Source of the DNA: Parabacteroides sp. PM6-13
Lineage (GTDB): Bacteria; Bacteroidota; Bacteroidia; Bacteroidales; Tannerellaceae
NCBI RefSeq assembly: GCF_029892605.1
Contig: NZ_JARXWF010000004.1
Span: 186,001 to 250,000 of the forward strand
Reading direction: 5' to 3'
Length of the DNA: 64,000 nucleotides
The stretch's first letter is position 1. Each line of letters starts with the position of its first letter. The position numbers and the translations under genes were made by a program. This document shows, piece by piece, positions 1 to 9,375 of the stretch. A model generated the notes under the pieces. That model was not told the DNA's origin. It made no database searches and saw only the letters and a list, made by a program, of their open reading frames with translations.

Positions 1-909
1 AAGAGGAATCTCCCCACACGGATTGGTTGAAACGGTGCGGAATCCCAGGTCGGCATACGAATCGGGCACCGATTCTTTCAGGATGGTATCCCAGAAGAGC
101 ACTCCCGGCTCGGCTGATTTCCAGGCATTGTGGATGATTTTCCCCCAGAGTTCCGAAGCATTCACCTCTTTCACCGTCGTAGGGTTCTCCGAATCGATAG
201 GATATTGCTGTTTGTAGGTTGTTCCGTTCACGACGGCATTCATAAAGTCGTCGTCGATCTTCACCGAAACATTGGCACCGGTCACTTTGCCCTCTGTCAT
301 TTTCGCGTCGATAAACGACTCCGAATCGGGATGTTTGATCGATACACTCAGCATCAAAGCACCCCGGCGTCCGTCCTGAGCTACCTCGCGTGTTGAATTC
401 GAATAGCGCTCCATAAACGGTACCAATCCGGTAGAGGTCAGAGCCGAATTCTTTACGGGTGAACCTTTCGGGCGGATATGCGAGAGGTCATGTCCTACCC
501 CACCCCGGCGTTTCATCAGTTGCACCTGTTCTTCGTCGATACGGATAATGGCGCCGTACGAGTCGGCCTGGCCATCGATACCAATCACAAAACAGTTGGA
601 GAGAGAGGCGATCTGATAATCGTTGCCAATACCGGTCATGGGACTCCCCTGCGGTACGATATAACGAAAATGATCGAAAAGATCAAAAAGCTCCTGTTCG
701 GTTAACGGATTAGGATACTTCTTTTCTACGCGGGCAATCTCTGATGCCAAACGGCGATGCATATCCTCCGGCGATTTCTCGTAGATATTACCAAAGGCAT
801 CTTTCAAGGCATATTTGTTTACCCACACTTTAGCGGCCAGTTCATCGCCGGTAAAATAGTCAATTGAAGCTTTAAAGGCTTCGTCAAAAGTAAAAGTTGT
901 TTGAACCAC
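1..909 (-). CDS. nrdJ: Adenosylcobalamin-dependent (class II) ribonucleotide reductase, N-terminal part
   Basis: Reduces ribonucleotides to deoxyribonucleotides for DNA synthesis, using a B12-derived radical in the cytoplasm. The gene runs off the left edge, so only about 303 N-terminal residues are visible. Seen in the translation: SNCFVIGI, the RRGGVGHDLS loop, a segment with RRGALMLSVSIKHPD, and the fragment ends in NPCGEIPL, a motif near the active site of B12-dependent RNR. The open frame has a stop upstream and no in-frame ATG. The GTG at 909 (TVVQTTFTFDEAF follows) is the only reasonable start, but non-ATG starts are uncertain. It lies downstream of dnaA on the same strand, separated by a terminator. 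No cobalamin riboswitch-like sequence was seen upstream. The class assignment rests on the motif and on knowledge of the family. Confidence 0.85.
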   Translation of the reverse strand, partial: MVQTTFTFDEAFKASIDYFTGDELAAKVWVNKYALKDAFGNIYEKSPEDMHRRLASEIARVEKKYPNPLTEQELFDLFDHFRYIVPQGSPMTGIGNDYQIASLSNCFVIGIDGQADSYGAIIRIDEEQVQLMKRRGGVGHDLSHIRPKGSPVKNSALTSTGLVPFMERYSNSTREVAQDGRRGALMLSVSIKHPDSESFIDAKMTEGKVTGANVSVKIDDDFMNAVVNGTTYKQQYPIDSENPTTVKEVNASELWGKIIHNAWKSAEPGVLFWDTILKESVPDSYADLGFRTVSTNPCGEIPL

Positions 910-1133
910 GGTTGTATTTTTTTTGTAATAAGCGTATGCGGATTGTTTAACAATGCAAGATTAGTAATTGTTCGACACTTACACAAATTATTCTCTTATA
1001 AAAACCTCCATTGTTAATAAGTTTTCCAAAACAAACAAAACAAGAACTGATATTCAAAGGTTTACGTTTTTCATGAAAACAAAAAGTTTTCCAAAAAGAA
1101 AATTACATAAAAGAGAGCAGTTCTCAAAAAAGA

Positions 1134-1161
1134 TAAAAAAAGAGCACCCATAAGGCGCTCT
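1134..1161 (-). terminator. Rho-independent terminator of dnaA
   Basis: On the minus strand AGAGCGCC and GGTGCTCT form an 8-bp stem with one G-T pair, followed by a run of T. It begins about 27 nt past the dnaA stop. Confidence 0.75.
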
Positions 1162-1187
1162 TCGTATCTTTTACTTGCAAGAGTAAA

Positions 1188-2588
1188 TTATTTTTTTAGC
1201 AACGATTCTATCTCTTCTACCGAAGAACGGAAGGATTTATTTATTTCAATCTGATCCTTTATCGTTTTGCAAGCATGCAAAACAGTTGCATGATTCTTTT
1301 TTCCGACAAGTTGTCCGATATGCGAGAAGGAACTATCGGTATATTTTTTCGCCAAATACATAGCAATCTGACGCGCCTGCACCACCTCCCGTTTACGGGA
1401 AGCCGTTTGAATAAGGGAGGTTTCCAGATTGAAATAATCGCAAACTACCTCTTGTATTTTCTCAATAGACAACTGCTTTTTCTCCAACTTGACACTCTGA
1501 CTGATCACCCACCGCGCCAATGACATATCAATCTCCCGGTTATCGATCACCGAATGAGCCATCAGCGAAACAAGCACCCCTTCGAGGTCACGCACATTGT
1601 CACTGACATTCTCTGCGATAAACTGGAACACATCGTCCGACATACGAATACCATCCTGAAGCGTCTTATGACGTAAGATCTTCTTGCGCAGTTCCACATC
1701 CGGACGTTTCATCTCAGCCGTCAATCCCCACTTCATACGAGTAATCAAACGCTCTTCGATCCCCTGCAAATCCGCCGGAGCCTTATCGGAAGTCAACACC
1801 AGTTGCTTACCCAGTTGATGTAAGTGATTGAATATATGGAAGAAGGTATTCTGTGTCTTTTCCATACCGATCAACTCCTGAATATCATCCAATAACAATA
1901 CATCAATCCCTTGATAGAAATTCAAGAAATCGTTGGTTGTATTCTTACGGGTCGCATCGGTGAACTGAATACGGAACAGGTGAGCATTAACATACAAGAC
2001 TTTCTTTTCCGGGCAGAGCTCACGAATACGCCGGCCTATCGCATGACACAAATGAGTCTTTCCTACGCCCGAAGGACCATACAGGAACAAGGGATTATAA
2101 GTAGTTTTCCCCGGATTCTTAGCCACCTCTTCTGCCGCGGTACGCGCCAAGCGATTGCTAACTCCTTCATAAAAGTTATCAAAACTATATTTCGCATTAA
2201 GCTGCGGATCCAGATCCTGAGGCGCTGACGGCGCAAACGGATTAGGCGCCTTTGTGATCGCTTTGCCTTTTTTGTCAAAAGGGAGTGGCGTACCATTCCC
2301 TGCCGGATAATCCAACGTACCTTCAGGTGTTTTATCTACGATCTTCACCCGATAACACAACTGTGTACCCGGACCAAAAACGCGGTAAATGGTTGCCCGC
2401 AACACATCTACATATTTAGCTTCCAGAAACTCATAAAAGAATTCACTTGGCACTTGTACCGTGAATTTATTTTCTTCGTATGACAACGGAATAATTGGAA
2501 GAAACCATGTTTTATAAGCCGCCTCCGGCACAATGTCCTTAATGATATTAAGACAGCTTTCCCACAATATGGTATGATTCATCTGCAT
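1188..2588 (-). CDS. dnaA: Chromosomal replication initiator protein DnaA
   Basis: Binds and melts the replication origin and loads the helicase. The 466-residue length is normal for the family. Domain I is at about 1-85, followed by a short linker (domain II, about 90-130). The AAA+ ATPase carries Walker [10 protein letters not shown] at 171-179 and Walker B LLLDDIQ at 231-237. The C-terminal helix-turn-helix ends in the DnaA signature [14 protein letters not shown]. The start gives [16 protein letters not shown]; the second ATG two codons later is equally possible. The gene is single, with its own terminator. No perfect TTATNCACA boxes were seen in the 391 bp upstream or the ~280 bp downstream, so the origin is not shown to be here. 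Confidence 0.97.
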   Translation of the reverse strand: MQMNHTILWESCLNIIKDIVPEAAYKTWFLPIIPLSYEENKFTVQVPSEFFYEFLEAKYVDVLRATIYRVFGPGTQLCYRVKIVDKTPEGTLDYPAGNGTPLPFDKKGKAITKAPNPFAPSAPQDLDPQLNAKYSFDNFYEGVSNRLARTAAEEVAKNPGKTTYNPLFLYGPSGVGKTHLCHAIGRRIRELCPEKKVLYVNAHLFRIQFTDATRKNTTNDFLNFYQGIDVLLLDDIQELIGMEKTQNTFFHIFNHLHQLGKQLVLTSDKAPADLQGIEERLITRMKWGLTAEMKRPDVELRKKILRHKTLQDGIRMSDDVFQFIAENVSDNVRDLEGVLVSLMAHSVIDNREIDMSLARWVISQSVKLEKKQLSIEKIQEVVCDYFNLETSLIQTASRKREVVQARQIAMYLAKKYTDSSFSHIGQLVGKKNHATVLHACKTIKDQIEINKSFRSSVEEIESLLKK

Positions 2589-2979
2589 TTCTTTGTAGTC
2601 TCCCTAACTTTCTATTTTTGTTTTGCTGAGCAAAGTTGAGCAATTATTTCGAAAAAAAAAAGGCAATAAAACCCGCGTTAATCTTGCATATTAATATCCT
2701 GTTTAATTTCAATCAGTTACAAAAAAGCATCTGACTGACAACATCTTACAGCAAACAAAAAAAATCATTCAACCGAAAATCAGCCAACTAGCGCGTTAGC
2801 CTCTTGTCAAAAAAACGAACCTTTTGCTCACTTATCATTCTACTCCGTTCGATTAGAGAGGGTTATGCTGAAAGCAAAGAATTTCAACAGATTCACCGTT
2901 AATTAGAACCATTCTAAATAATCTTTCAACAGAGTTTCGCTTTATCAGCGCGCGAGTTTCTCCTTAAAGTGTCAAGCGA
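2589..2979. other. Gene-free spacer between dnaA and the MCE gene
   Basis: A/T-rich 391-bp stretch upstream of dnaA. No ORF of interest, no tRNA and no perfect DnaA box on either strand. The nearest dnaA promoter candidate is a one-mismatch -7 box (CAACTTTG on the minus strand at 2631-2638). A regulatory or origin role is possible but not shown. Confidence 0.4.
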
Positions 2980-3864
2980 TCAAAAGAGAGAGAAGTGGAC
3001 ATAGCGTTTGGGATTCTCCTGCAGGTCTTGCAACAAAGAAGCCGCGTTGGCAGAGGTCTGATTCAGGTTATCATACAAACTTCTGTCGTTCAACAATAAG
3101 CCTATGCTATTTTCTTTCGAATTCAATTTCTCCGTGGTCTCTTTCAGGTTAGACAATGTCTGATCGATTTCAGCAAACAATCCCCGGTAGTCCAGGCCAT
3201 TAAACTCTTCGCTCACGGAGACAAAATTATCTGAAATCGTTTTTAAGTTGCCCACGATAAGCGGCACATCTTTATTCAACAAGCTATTCAGTTGCTTGGT
3301 CGATAGTTCCAGGTTATTCGTCGTACGCTCGATCTGAGTCAGCGACTGAGATAAAGCAGGATGATTCACAATCGCCTGCAACCCCGCCAGGATCGAATCG
3401 ATCTTAGGCAATAAATCCACCACACCCGGCAGGAGATTCTCTTGAAGCGACGACATCATATCACCCTCTATACGCCCCTCTATATAAGAGCCCGATTTGA
3501 TAAACTCAGAGGTATACTTGTTCAGATGCAGATAAAGATCGGCACCGCCCAACAAACTTTTGGAGATCGTCACATAACTGTCTTTGTTCACCCGCATCTC
3601 TTTGTCGAGGCTAACCTCCACCACGATCTTGTCCACCGTCGAATAATCATAGTTAATAGAACGTACCAGCCCCACCTTATAACCATCCACATAGATCGGA
3701 CTCGATACCGTCAGATCTCTCACATCACTAAACGTAATAAAATAATGGTTCACCGGTTTGAACAGGTTGATTCCTTTCAGATAGTTTATACCTATATATA
3801 ATAGTATAAGGCTGACAAGTGTCACCAATCCGATTTTCGCTTCTTTTGTAAATGCATGTTTCAT
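2980..3864 (-). CDS. MCE/MlaD-family lipid transport protein
   Basis: MCE-domain proteins of the MlaD type bind lipids and move them between the envelope membranes with an ABC transporter. The 294-residue protein has a single N-terminal TM helix at about 13-30 (IGLVTLVSLILLYIGINYL), then the MCE domain at about 35-115 (VSSPIYVDGYKVGLVRSI and SKSLLGGADLYLHL). A long helical region (about 130-290) follows, probably the coiled tube seen in larger family members. It lies 34 bp downstream of the amidase gene on the same strand and is probably cotranscribed. No permease or ATPase gene is adjacent. The MCE assignment is firm; the cargo is unknown. Confidence 0.85.
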   Translation of the reverse strand: MKHAFTKEAKIGLVTLVSLILLYIGINYLKGINLFKPVNHYFITFSDVRDLTVSSPIYVDGYKVGLVRSINYDYSTVDKIVVEVSLDKEMRVNKDSYVTISKSLLGGADLYLHLNKYTSEFIKSGSYIEGRIEGDMMSSLQENLLPGVVDLLPKIDSILAGLQAIVNHPALSQSLTQIERTTNNLELSTKQLNSLLNKDVPLIVGNLKTISDNFVSVSEEFNGLDYRGLFAEIDQTLSNLKETTEKLNSKENSIGLLLNDRSLYDNLNQTSANAASLLQDLQENPKRYVHFSLF

Positions 3865-3898
3865 CTTCTCTATTTCTTTTTCTAAATTATTACTTACT

Positions 3899-4978
3899 TC
3901 ATTTTACCTTTTTGCCATCCTTGAAGGAGATAATAAAGGCGTCTTTAAAATCTTTTGCCAGACTCCGGCGGATGGCACGTATCTCATCCATACTGGTCGA
4001 TTCGCCATACGTATATTTATACAGACCGTTTTCTACATAAAAATCAACATTCTTATACCCCTTCAATTCCTTGGCGTTGGATGCCAGCTTTTTGTTGGAT
4101 GCCACAATCTGCACCTTATAAACCACCTGACCGGTCGTAGCCGCCGGCTTCGCATCGGTTTTCGAAGCAACAGCCACACTGGCCGACGCACCACCCTGTT
4201 TGCGATCGTATTCACGTTTATATTTTACAAAAGCATCATAAATAGCCCGCGCCAACTGGTCTTGTCCTTGAGCCGACTTCATATATTTTTCTTCCGCCGC
4301 CGTAGAGATATAACCCAGTTCCACCAATACGCTCGGCATACTGGTTTTGCGCAACACCAGAAACCCGGCCTGACGCACTCCCCTGTCGACCCGTTTACAG
4401 GCAACAAAACCCTTTTGAATTTCCGAAGCGAAAGAGATGCTCTGCTCCATATGTTTGTTTTGCATAAATTCGAAGATAATATAGGACTCCGACGATTTCG
4501 GATCGAACCCTTCGTATTTTTGCATATAATCATCCTCCAATAGGATGGCCGAGTTCTCCATCATAGCCACACGCAGATTCTCTTCCGTCCGGGCTAACCC
4601 CAAGGTGTAGGTCTCCGTTCCTCTGACCGTTCCTTTGGCCACCGCATTGGTATGAATCGAGATAAACAGGTCGGCTTTGTTTTTATTGGCCATATTCGCT
4701 CGCGCGTCCAGATCCACAAAACGATCGCGGTCACGCGTATAGACCACCTTCACATCCGTGAAAGAGGCGGCAATCATCTTCCCCAACTTCAAGGAAACAG
4801 CCAGGTTGATATCTTTCTCTTTGGCCGTAGCACCCACCGCACCCGGATCTTTCCCTCCATGTCCGGGATCGATCACCACCGTAAATACCTTGTCGTTCCC
4901 AACACTTTTCTGTATCGGGAAAAGTAAAAACAGCACGATGAGGATGCTCACACACAAAAAATCTTTTGCCGTCGTCAT
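3899..4978 (-). CDS. N-acetylmuramoyl-L-alanine amidase (Amidase_3) with SPOR-like C-terminus
   Basis: Zinc amidase that cuts the bond between N-acetylmuramic acid and the stem peptide, normally during cell separation. The 359-residue protein starts with a signal anchor (about 7-22). The Amidase_3 domain follows, with zinc-ligand candidates H40 in VVIDPGHGGKDPGAVG, E54, and H109 in FISIHTNA; the VLVELGYIS glutamate is probably catalytic. Residues from about 285 (VYKVQIVASNKKL) to the end (DAFIISFKDGKKV) look like a SPOR fold, which binds denuded septal glycan; that part is inferred from pattern only. It is the first gene of a pair with the MCE gene. A TAnnTTTG box lies 24 bp upstream of the start. 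Confidence 0.92.
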   Translation of the reverse strand: MTTAKDFLCVSILIVLFLLFPIQKSVGNDKVFTVVIDPGHGGKDPGAVGATAKEKDINLAVSLKLGKMIAASFTDVKVVYTRDRDRFVDLDARANMANKNKADLFISIHTNAVAKGTVRGTETYTLGLARTEENLRVAMMENSAILLEDDYMQKYEGFDPKSSESYIIFEFMQNKHMEQSISFASEIQKGFVACKRVDRGVRQAGFLVLRKTSMPSVLVELGYISTAAEEKYMKSAQGQDQLARAIYDAFVKYKREYDRKQGGASASVAVASKTDAKPAATTGQVVYKVQIVASNKKLASNAKELKGYKNVDFYVENGLYKYTYGESTSMDEIRAIRRSLAKDFKDAFIISFKDGKKVK

Positions 4979-5001
4979 TGCTTCCTGTTTACAACCGAAG
5001 G

Positions 5002-5009
5002 CAAATGTA
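5002..5009 (-). promoter_or_regulatory. -7 promoter box for the amidase-MCE operon
   Basis: TACATTTG on the minus strand, a perfect Bacteroidota TAnnTTTG box 24 bp before the amidase ATG. No clear TTTG at -33. Confidence 0.55.
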
Positions 5010-5105
5010 CTTCTTTTTCACGAATCTACAGGCAGATAGGTTTTATGAAATGATCAAACAGCCCATTTCAGCTCGGAAAACAGGAGAGCGAAAACCGCTT
5101 AGCCC

Positions 5106-5138
5106 AAAAAAAAAGCGACCCCGTTTTCGGAATCGCTC
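5106..5138 (-). terminator. Terminator of rpsF-rpsR-rplI operon
   Basis: On the minus strand AGCGA-TT-CCG, loop AAAA, CGG-GG-TCGCT form a stem-loop followed by eight or more T. It starts 28 nt after the rplI stop. Confidence 0.85.
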
Positions 5139-5165
5139 TTTCTTATCTCTATGTTTGTTCCTGTC

Positions 5166-5609
5166 TTATTCTGAAACAACTTCGAAAGGAATTTCTACGG
5201 CTACCTCTTTGTGGAGTTTCACCTTCGCTTTATAACTTCCTACTTCTTTCACCGCGTCTTTCACGGAGATGCTCTTACGATCGATTTCAAAGCCAAGTTT
5301 TTCCAATGCTTCAGCAATCTGAATATTGGTTACAGAACCAAAGATAGTACCTGTAGAGCTTGTTTTTGTTCCGATAGTCAGTGATACACCTTCTAATTTC
5401 GCAGCCAATGCTTCAGCGTCTTCTTTGATCTTCGCCAGCTTATGAGCGCGTTGACGGAGATTCTCTGCCAATACTTTTTTTGCCGATTCGGAAGCGATCA
5501 CCGCTTTGCCCTGGGGGATTAGAAAGTTACGTCCGTAACCGCTCTTTACTGTTACGATATCGTCTTTGTAGCCTAAGTTCGCTACATCTTCTTTCAAAAT
5601 AACTTGCAT
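5166..5609 (-). CDS. rplI: 50S ribosomal protein L9
   Basis: Binds 23S rRNA at the base of the L1 stalk. The 147 residues match the family length. The N-terminal RNA-binding domain shows [33 protein letters not shown]-type residues ([26 protein letters not shown]). A charged linking helix and a C-terminal domain follow. It is the last gene of the rpsF-rpsR-rplI operon, 22 bp after rpsR, with the terminator directly behind it. Confidence 0.97.
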   Translation of the reverse strand: MQVILKEDVANLGYKDDIVTVKSGYGRNFLIPQGKAVIASESAKKVLAENLRQRAHKLAKIKEDAEALAAKLEGVSLTIGTKTSSTGTIFGSVTNIQIAEALEKLGFEIDRKSISVKDAVKEVGSYKAKVKLHKEVAVEIPFEVVSE

Positions 5610-5631
5610 ATTCTGTCTCCTCTCTTTTAAA

Positions 5632-5898
5632 TTATTTCATTAAATCGGTTACGTAAGGCAGCAATGCCAGGTGGCGTGCTCTTTTCACAGCCTGTGCTAC
5701 GCGACGTTGGAATTTCAAAGAAGTTCCGGTGATACGACGAGGAAGGATCTTTCCCTGCTCGTTCAGGAATTTCTTCAAGAATTCAGGATCTTTGTAATCG
5801 ATATACTTGATGCCACTTTTCTTGAAACGGCAATATTTTTTCTTTTTTACATCCACGGAAGGTGGTGTCAAATATCTGATTTCTGATGGAGCTGCCAT
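5632..5898 (-). CDS. rpsR: 30S ribosomal protein S18
   Basis: Platform protein of the small subunit that pairs with S6. The 88 residues include the typical [17 protein letters not shown] and [24 protein letters not shown]-type core (seen as [19 protein letters not shown]). It starts two bases after the rpsF stop and precedes rplI, the usual Bacteroidota order. The N-terminal [19 protein letters not shown] extension is lineage-typical. Confidence 0.97.
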   Translation of the reverse strand: MAAPSEIRYLTPPSVDVKKKKYCRFKKSGIKYIDYKDPEFLKKFLNEQGKILPRRITGTSLKFQRRVAQAVKRARHLALLPYVTDLMK

Positions 5899-5900
5899 GA

Positions 5901-6254
5901 TTAATTTTCTTTTACTGTTTCTTTAGATGCTTTCAAATTTCTTCTCTTCGCTGCATATTCAGCTGCGTATTTATCCTGACGGAAAGTAAGGAAACGGATC
6001 ACCCGTTCGTCGCGACGGAATTGTACTTCCAATTTCGCAATGGTTTCAGGATTCGCTTTAAACTCAACCAATTGATAAAAACCGGTCGTTTTCTTGGCAA
6101 TAGGATACGCCAGTTTGCGCAATCCCCAGTTCTCTTCATTCACAATCTCTGCCTCTTCTTTTTTGAGGAAGTTTGTGAACTTTTCTACTGCTTCCTTCAT
6201 CTGAGCGTCAGATAAAACGGGAGTTAAAATGAAAACAGTTTCGTAATTGTTCAT
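5901..6254 (-). CDS. rpsF: 30S ribosomal protein S6
   Basis: Small-subunit platform protein that binds S18. The 117 residues open with [21 protein letters not shown] and contain [20 protein letters not shown] and [10 protein letters not shown], characteristic of S6. It is the first gene of a three-gene ribosomal operon. A full TTTG-19-TAnnTTTG promoter lies 43 bp upstream. Confidence 0.97.
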   Translation of the reverse strand: MNNYETVFILTPVLSDAQMKEAVEKFTNFLKKEEAEIVNEENWGLRKLAYPIAKKTTGFYQLVEFKANPETIAKLEVQFRRDERVIRFLTFRQDKYAAEYAAKRRNLKASKETVKEN

Positions 6255-6296
6255 AAACGCTGTTATTAATTTGATTATTAAATAAATTTAGCGGGG

Positions 6297-6327
6297 CAAA
6301 GGTAGACATTTTATCCGTACAAACAAA
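6297..6327 (-). promoter_or_regulatory. Promoter of rpsF operon
   Basis: Minus strand: -33 TTTTG at 6324-6327, 19-nt spacer, -7 TACCTTTG at 6297-6304. Perfect match to the Bacteroidota primary-sigma consensus. Confidence 0.8.
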
Positions 6328-6368
6328 AAAAGTTTTTCTCTTTTTCGTATTTCGCGTCCGGACAAAAA

Positions 6369-6394
6369 AAAAAGCCTGAGTTATCAGGCTTTTT
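6369..6394. terminator. Bidirectional terminator next to tRNA-Ser
   Basis: AAAAAGCCTGA, loop GTTA, TCAGGCTTTTT: an 11-bp perfect stem with A/T tails on both sides. On the minus strand it lies directly behind tRNA-Ser. Confidence 0.85.
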
Positions 6395-6395
6395 G

Positions 6396-6482
6396 CGGAA
6401 GCGGCGAGATTCGAACTCGCGGATACCTTGCGATATCGTCAGTTTAGCAAACTGGTGGTTTCAGCCACTCACCCACACTTCC
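6396..6482 (-). tRNA. tRNA-Ser (GCT)
   Basis: 87 nt, with the long variable arm of a serine tRNA. Acceptor GGAAGTG pairs with CGCTTCC, discriminator G. The anticodon loop TTGCTAA gives GCT, reading AGC/AGU. CCA is not encoded. It has its own promoter and terminator, so it is a stand-alone unit. Confidence 0.95.
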
Positions 6483-6518
6483 TTCACTTCCCGGGTGTAT
6501 TCTTTGGGAATTGCGCTG

Positions 6519-6548
6519 CAAAGATAGGCGTAATTTTTAATAAACAAA
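6519..6548 (-). promoter_or_regulatory. Promoter of tRNA-Ser
   Basis: Minus strand: TTTG at 6545-6548, 18-nt spacer, TATCTTTG at 6519-6526. It ends 36 bp before the mature tRNA. Confidence 0.8.
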
Positions 6549-6581
6549 GCCTTTTACCGCGTTTTTTCAAGAAAAAGATGC

Positions 6582-6589
6582 TACTTTTG
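6582..6589 (+). promoter_or_regulatory. -7 promoter box for mltG
   Basis: TACTTTTG, a perfect TAnnTTTG box 32 bp before the mltG ATG. A T-run at 6562-6567 is a weak -33 candidate. Confidence 0.55.
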
Positions 6590-6621
6590 CTGCTTATTCT
6601 GATAGTCAAAGCATTATAAAG

Positions 6622-7665
6622 ATGGGTATTACCAAACGTTCCAAATGGGTCATCGCTTTAGGGATTCTTTTATCCCTATTTCTTGTGGCTGCGATAATAG
6701 GCTGGTGGCTCTACCGAATGGCTGTAGGTCCGAACTTCACCCCTTCCGACAAGGTGTATATTTATGTGGATGAGCGAAAAGATTTCGATGATTTATGCAG
6801 TCAATTGACCGATTCTGCCGCCTGCTCAAACCCGGGGAGCTTTCGTTGGTTGGCCAATCGCTTGCATTATCCCGAAGCCATGCGTACGGGACGTTATGCG
6901 GTAGAGCCGGAGATGAGTAACCTGGACCTTTTGAATCGCCTTCGCCGCGGGCAGCAAACCGCTACGCGTATCACCTTTAATAATATCCGTTTCCTGGAAG
7001 ATCTGACCCGACGGTTGGACGAACAGTTGATGCTCTCGTCCGAAGATCTCCTGAACCGCCTGGCCGATCCCGCCTATTGCGACTCGTTAGGTTTTGATCT
7101 GGAGACAATCCGTTGCCTGTTTATACCGAACACCTATGAGGTCTATTGGAATATATCGCCTGACGCTCTCTTAACCCGGATGAAACGGGAATACGATGCT
7201 TTCTGGACGGACGAACGCCGTAAGAAGGCTGAATCGATCGGGCTGACTCCGACAGAGGTAGCAATCCTGGCCTCTATCGTAGAGGAAGAGACCGCTGTGG
7301 CGGATGAGTTCCCGGTGGTAGCCGGTCTTTACATCAATCGTCTCCACCGGGGTATGCTGTTGCAGGCCGATCCGACAGTGAAATATGCTGTGGGCGACTT
7401 TATGCTCCAACGCATCCTCTATGTGCACCTCGAGGTTGACTCGCCTTACAATACCTATATCTATCCCGGCTTGCCTCCCGGACCGCTTCGCATTCCTTCC
7501 ATCCAGGGGCTGAATGCCGTATTGAACTATGCGAAACACAACTACCTCTATATGGTTGCCAAGGAAGATTTTTCAGGGCGCCATAACTTCGCTTCCACCT
7601 TGCGGGAACACAACAACAACGCAAACCGCTACCGACAGGAACTCAACCGGAGGAATATTCGATAG
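6622..7665 (+). CDS. mltG: Endolytic murein transglycosylase MltG (YceG-like)
   Basis: Inner-membrane enzyme that cuts nascent glycan strands and so helps set their length. The 347 residues are the family norm. One N-terminal TM helix spans about 10-31 (VIALGILLSLFLVAAIIGWW). A LysM-like region follows, then the YceG domain with the catalytic ILASIVEEET segment (first Glu of EEE likely catalytic), VYINRL-like VAGLYINRLHRGMLLQADPTV, and the C-terminal YMVAKEDFSGRHNFAST. Transcribed alone, divergent from tRNA-Ser. Confidence 0.95.
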   Translation: MGITKRSKWVIALGILLSLFLVAAIIGWWLYRMAVGPNFTPSDKVYIYVDERKDFDDLCSQLTDSAACSNPGSFRWLANRLHYPEAMRTGRYAVEPEMSNLDLLNRLRRGQQTATRITFNNIRFLEDLTRRLDEQLMLSSEDLLNRLADPAYCDSLGFDLETIRCLFIPNTYEVYWNISPDALLTRMKREYDAFWTDERRKKAESIGLTPTEVAILASIVEEETAVADEFPVVAGLYINRLHRGMLLQADPTVKYAVGDFMLQRILYVHLEVDSPYNTYIYPGLPPGPLRIPSIQGLNAVLNYAKHNYLYMVAKEDFSGRHNFASTLREHNNNANRYRQELNRRNIR

Positions 7666-7668
7666 GTT

Positions 7669-7702
7669 TTTGTCGGGGATAAAAGCAAAAGGCGTATATT
7701 TG
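7669..7702 (+). promoter_or_regulatory. Promoter of iorAB
   Basis: TTTG at 7669-7672, 22-nt spacer, TATATTTG at 7695-7702. This gives a 5' leader of roughly 65 nt before iorA. Confidence 0.7.
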
Positions 7703-7773
7703 TACACGTCACAGCGTGACATTACGTGCTGTCATATAATTAGTAAACATTCATCATAGAAAACATAATCTAT

Positions 7774-9375
7774 ATGGGAAAACATCTTTTTTTAGGGGAT
7801 GAGGCCATTGCGCAAGCGGCTATCGACGCCGGCCTTTCCGGTGTATATGCTTATCCGGGCACCCCTTCTACCGAAATCACGGAATATATCCAGGCTTCTC
7901 CGATCGCAAAAGAACGTGGCATCCACAGCCGATGGAGCACCAACGAGAAAACAGCGATGGAAACAGCCTTGGGAATGAGTTACGCAGGGAAACGTACCCT
8001 TTGCTGTATGAAACATGTGGGGCTGAACGTGGCTGCCGACTGCTTTATGAACGCTTCGATGAGCGGGATTCATGGCGGGATGATCATTGTAACGGCCGAC
8101 GACCCCTCGATGCACTCCTCCCAGAACGAACAGGACAACCGCTTTTATGGCAACTTTGCCATGATCCCGATGTTGGAACCATCCAACCAACAGGAGGCAT
8201 ACGACATGGTATATGACGGCTTCGAGCTTTCTGAAAAACTGGGCTATCCTGTCCTGTTGCGCATCACCACCCGTATGGCACACTCACGTGCCGGTGTGGT
8301 TACCCGTCCGCAAAAGGAAGAGAATCAAATGAGTACACCGGCGGATGGTCGTCAACGGTTTGTGCTTCTGCCTGCCCTGGCTCGCAAACGCTACAAAACA
8401 TTATTGGAAGCACAGGCTGTATTCACCCGCGAATCAGAAGAATCAACCTACAACCAATATTTCGACGCGCCCAATAAAGACTTGGGAATCATTACCACCG
8501 GTATCGCGTTCAATTACCTCTCGGAAAACTACCCCGAAGGCTTCGAACACCCGGTATTGAAGATCACCCAATATCCTCTTCCACGCAACCTGGTAGAGAA
8601 ACTGGCCGCTGAGTGTAAAGAGATTCTGGTACTGGAAGAGGGCTTCCCGATGGTGGAAGAACAACTGAAAGGCTATCTGAATAAAGGGCTGATCGTTCAT
8701 GGACGACTGGACGGAACCCTGCAACGCGAAGGCGAACTCACGCCCGATGCCGTTGGCCGCGCCTTAGGTAAAAAAATCGAAAGTTTCTACGCGATACCGG
8801 AAGTGGTAGAGCAACGCCCGCCCGCTTTGTGTCAGGGATGCGGTCACCGCGATGTGTATGAAGCATTGAATGAAGTACTATTGGAATACAACGGAGCGGC
8901 TAAAGTGTTCAGCGATATCGGTTGTTACACCTTGGGTGCCTTGCCTCCTTTCCGCGCCATCGACACCTGTATCGATATGGGCGCCTCCATTACTATGGCG
9001 AAAGGGGCTTCCGATGCCGGTCTGTTCCCTGCCGTGTCTGTGATTGGCGACTCCACCTTTACCCACTCCGGTATGACCGGTCTGTTGGATTGCGTGAACG
9101 AGAATACGCCGATCACCATCATCATCTCCGACAATGAGACCACCGCTATGACCGGAGGACAAGACTCCGCCGGCACAGGCCGAATCGAGTCTATCTGCGC
9201 CGGGATCGGTGTGGATCCCGCTCATATCCGCGTGATGGTGCCTTTGAAGAAGAATTTCGAAGAGATGAAAACCATCATCCGTGAAGAGATCGAATACAAA
9301 GGCGTGTCGGTGATTATCCCACGTCGCGAGTGTATCCAAACCTATGCCAGAAAACGTAAAGCCGCAAAGAAATGA
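7774..9375 (+). CDS. iorA: Indolepyruvate:ferredoxin oxidoreductase alpha subunit, short form
   Basis: Oxidatively decarboxylates indolepyruvate and other aryl-pyruvates to acyl-CoA, passing electrons to ferredoxin; TPP is the cofactor. The 533 residues comprise an N-terminal pyrimidine-binding domain (YAYPGTPSTEITEYI), a transketolase-C-like middle, and a C-terminal TPP-binding domain (CQGCGHRDVYEAL, GDSTFTHSGMTGLL, ISDNETTAMTGGQ). The protein ends at QTYARKRKAAKK, with no C-terminal two-[4Fe-4S] ferredoxin domain as found in the longer archaeal IorA. Electrons must therefore leave by another carrier. The stop overlaps the iorB start by 4 bp (ATGA), indicating coupled translation. Confidence 0.9.
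   Translation: MGKHLFLGDEAIAQAAIDAGLSGVYAYPGTPSTEITEYIQASPIAKERGIHSRWSTNEKTAMETALGMSYAGKRTLCCMKHVGLNVAADCFMNASMSGIHGGMIIVTADDPSMHSSQNEQDNRFYGNFAMIPMLEPSNQQEAYDMVYDGFELSEKLGYPVLLRITTRMAHSRAGVVTRPQKEENQMSTPADGRQRFVLLPALARKRYKTLLEAQAVFTRESEESTYNQYFDAPNKDLGIITTGIAFNYLSENYPEGFEHPVLKITQYPLPRNLVEKLAAECKEILVLEEGFPMVEEQLKGYLNKGLIVHGRLDGTLQREGELTPDAVGRALGKKIESFYAIPEVVEQRPPALCQGCGHRDVYEALNEVLLEYNGAAKVFSDIGCYTLGALPPFRAIDTCIDMGASITMAKGASDAGLFPAVSVIGDSTFTHSGMTGLLDCVNENTPITIIISDNETTAMTGGQDSAGTGRIESICAGIGVDPAHIRVMVPLKKNFEEMKTIIREEIEYKGVSVIIPRRECIQTYARKRKAAKK

Noticed and set aside
910-1187. Cobalamin riboswitch upstream of nrdJ
   Set aside because: No conserved B12-box-like sequence or matching stems were seen in the A/T-rich spacer.
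2589-2979. Replication origin upstream of dnaA
   Set aside because: No TTATNCACA boxes were seen in the spacer, so an origin cannot be supported from sequence alone; a GC-skew plot of the whole genome would decide.
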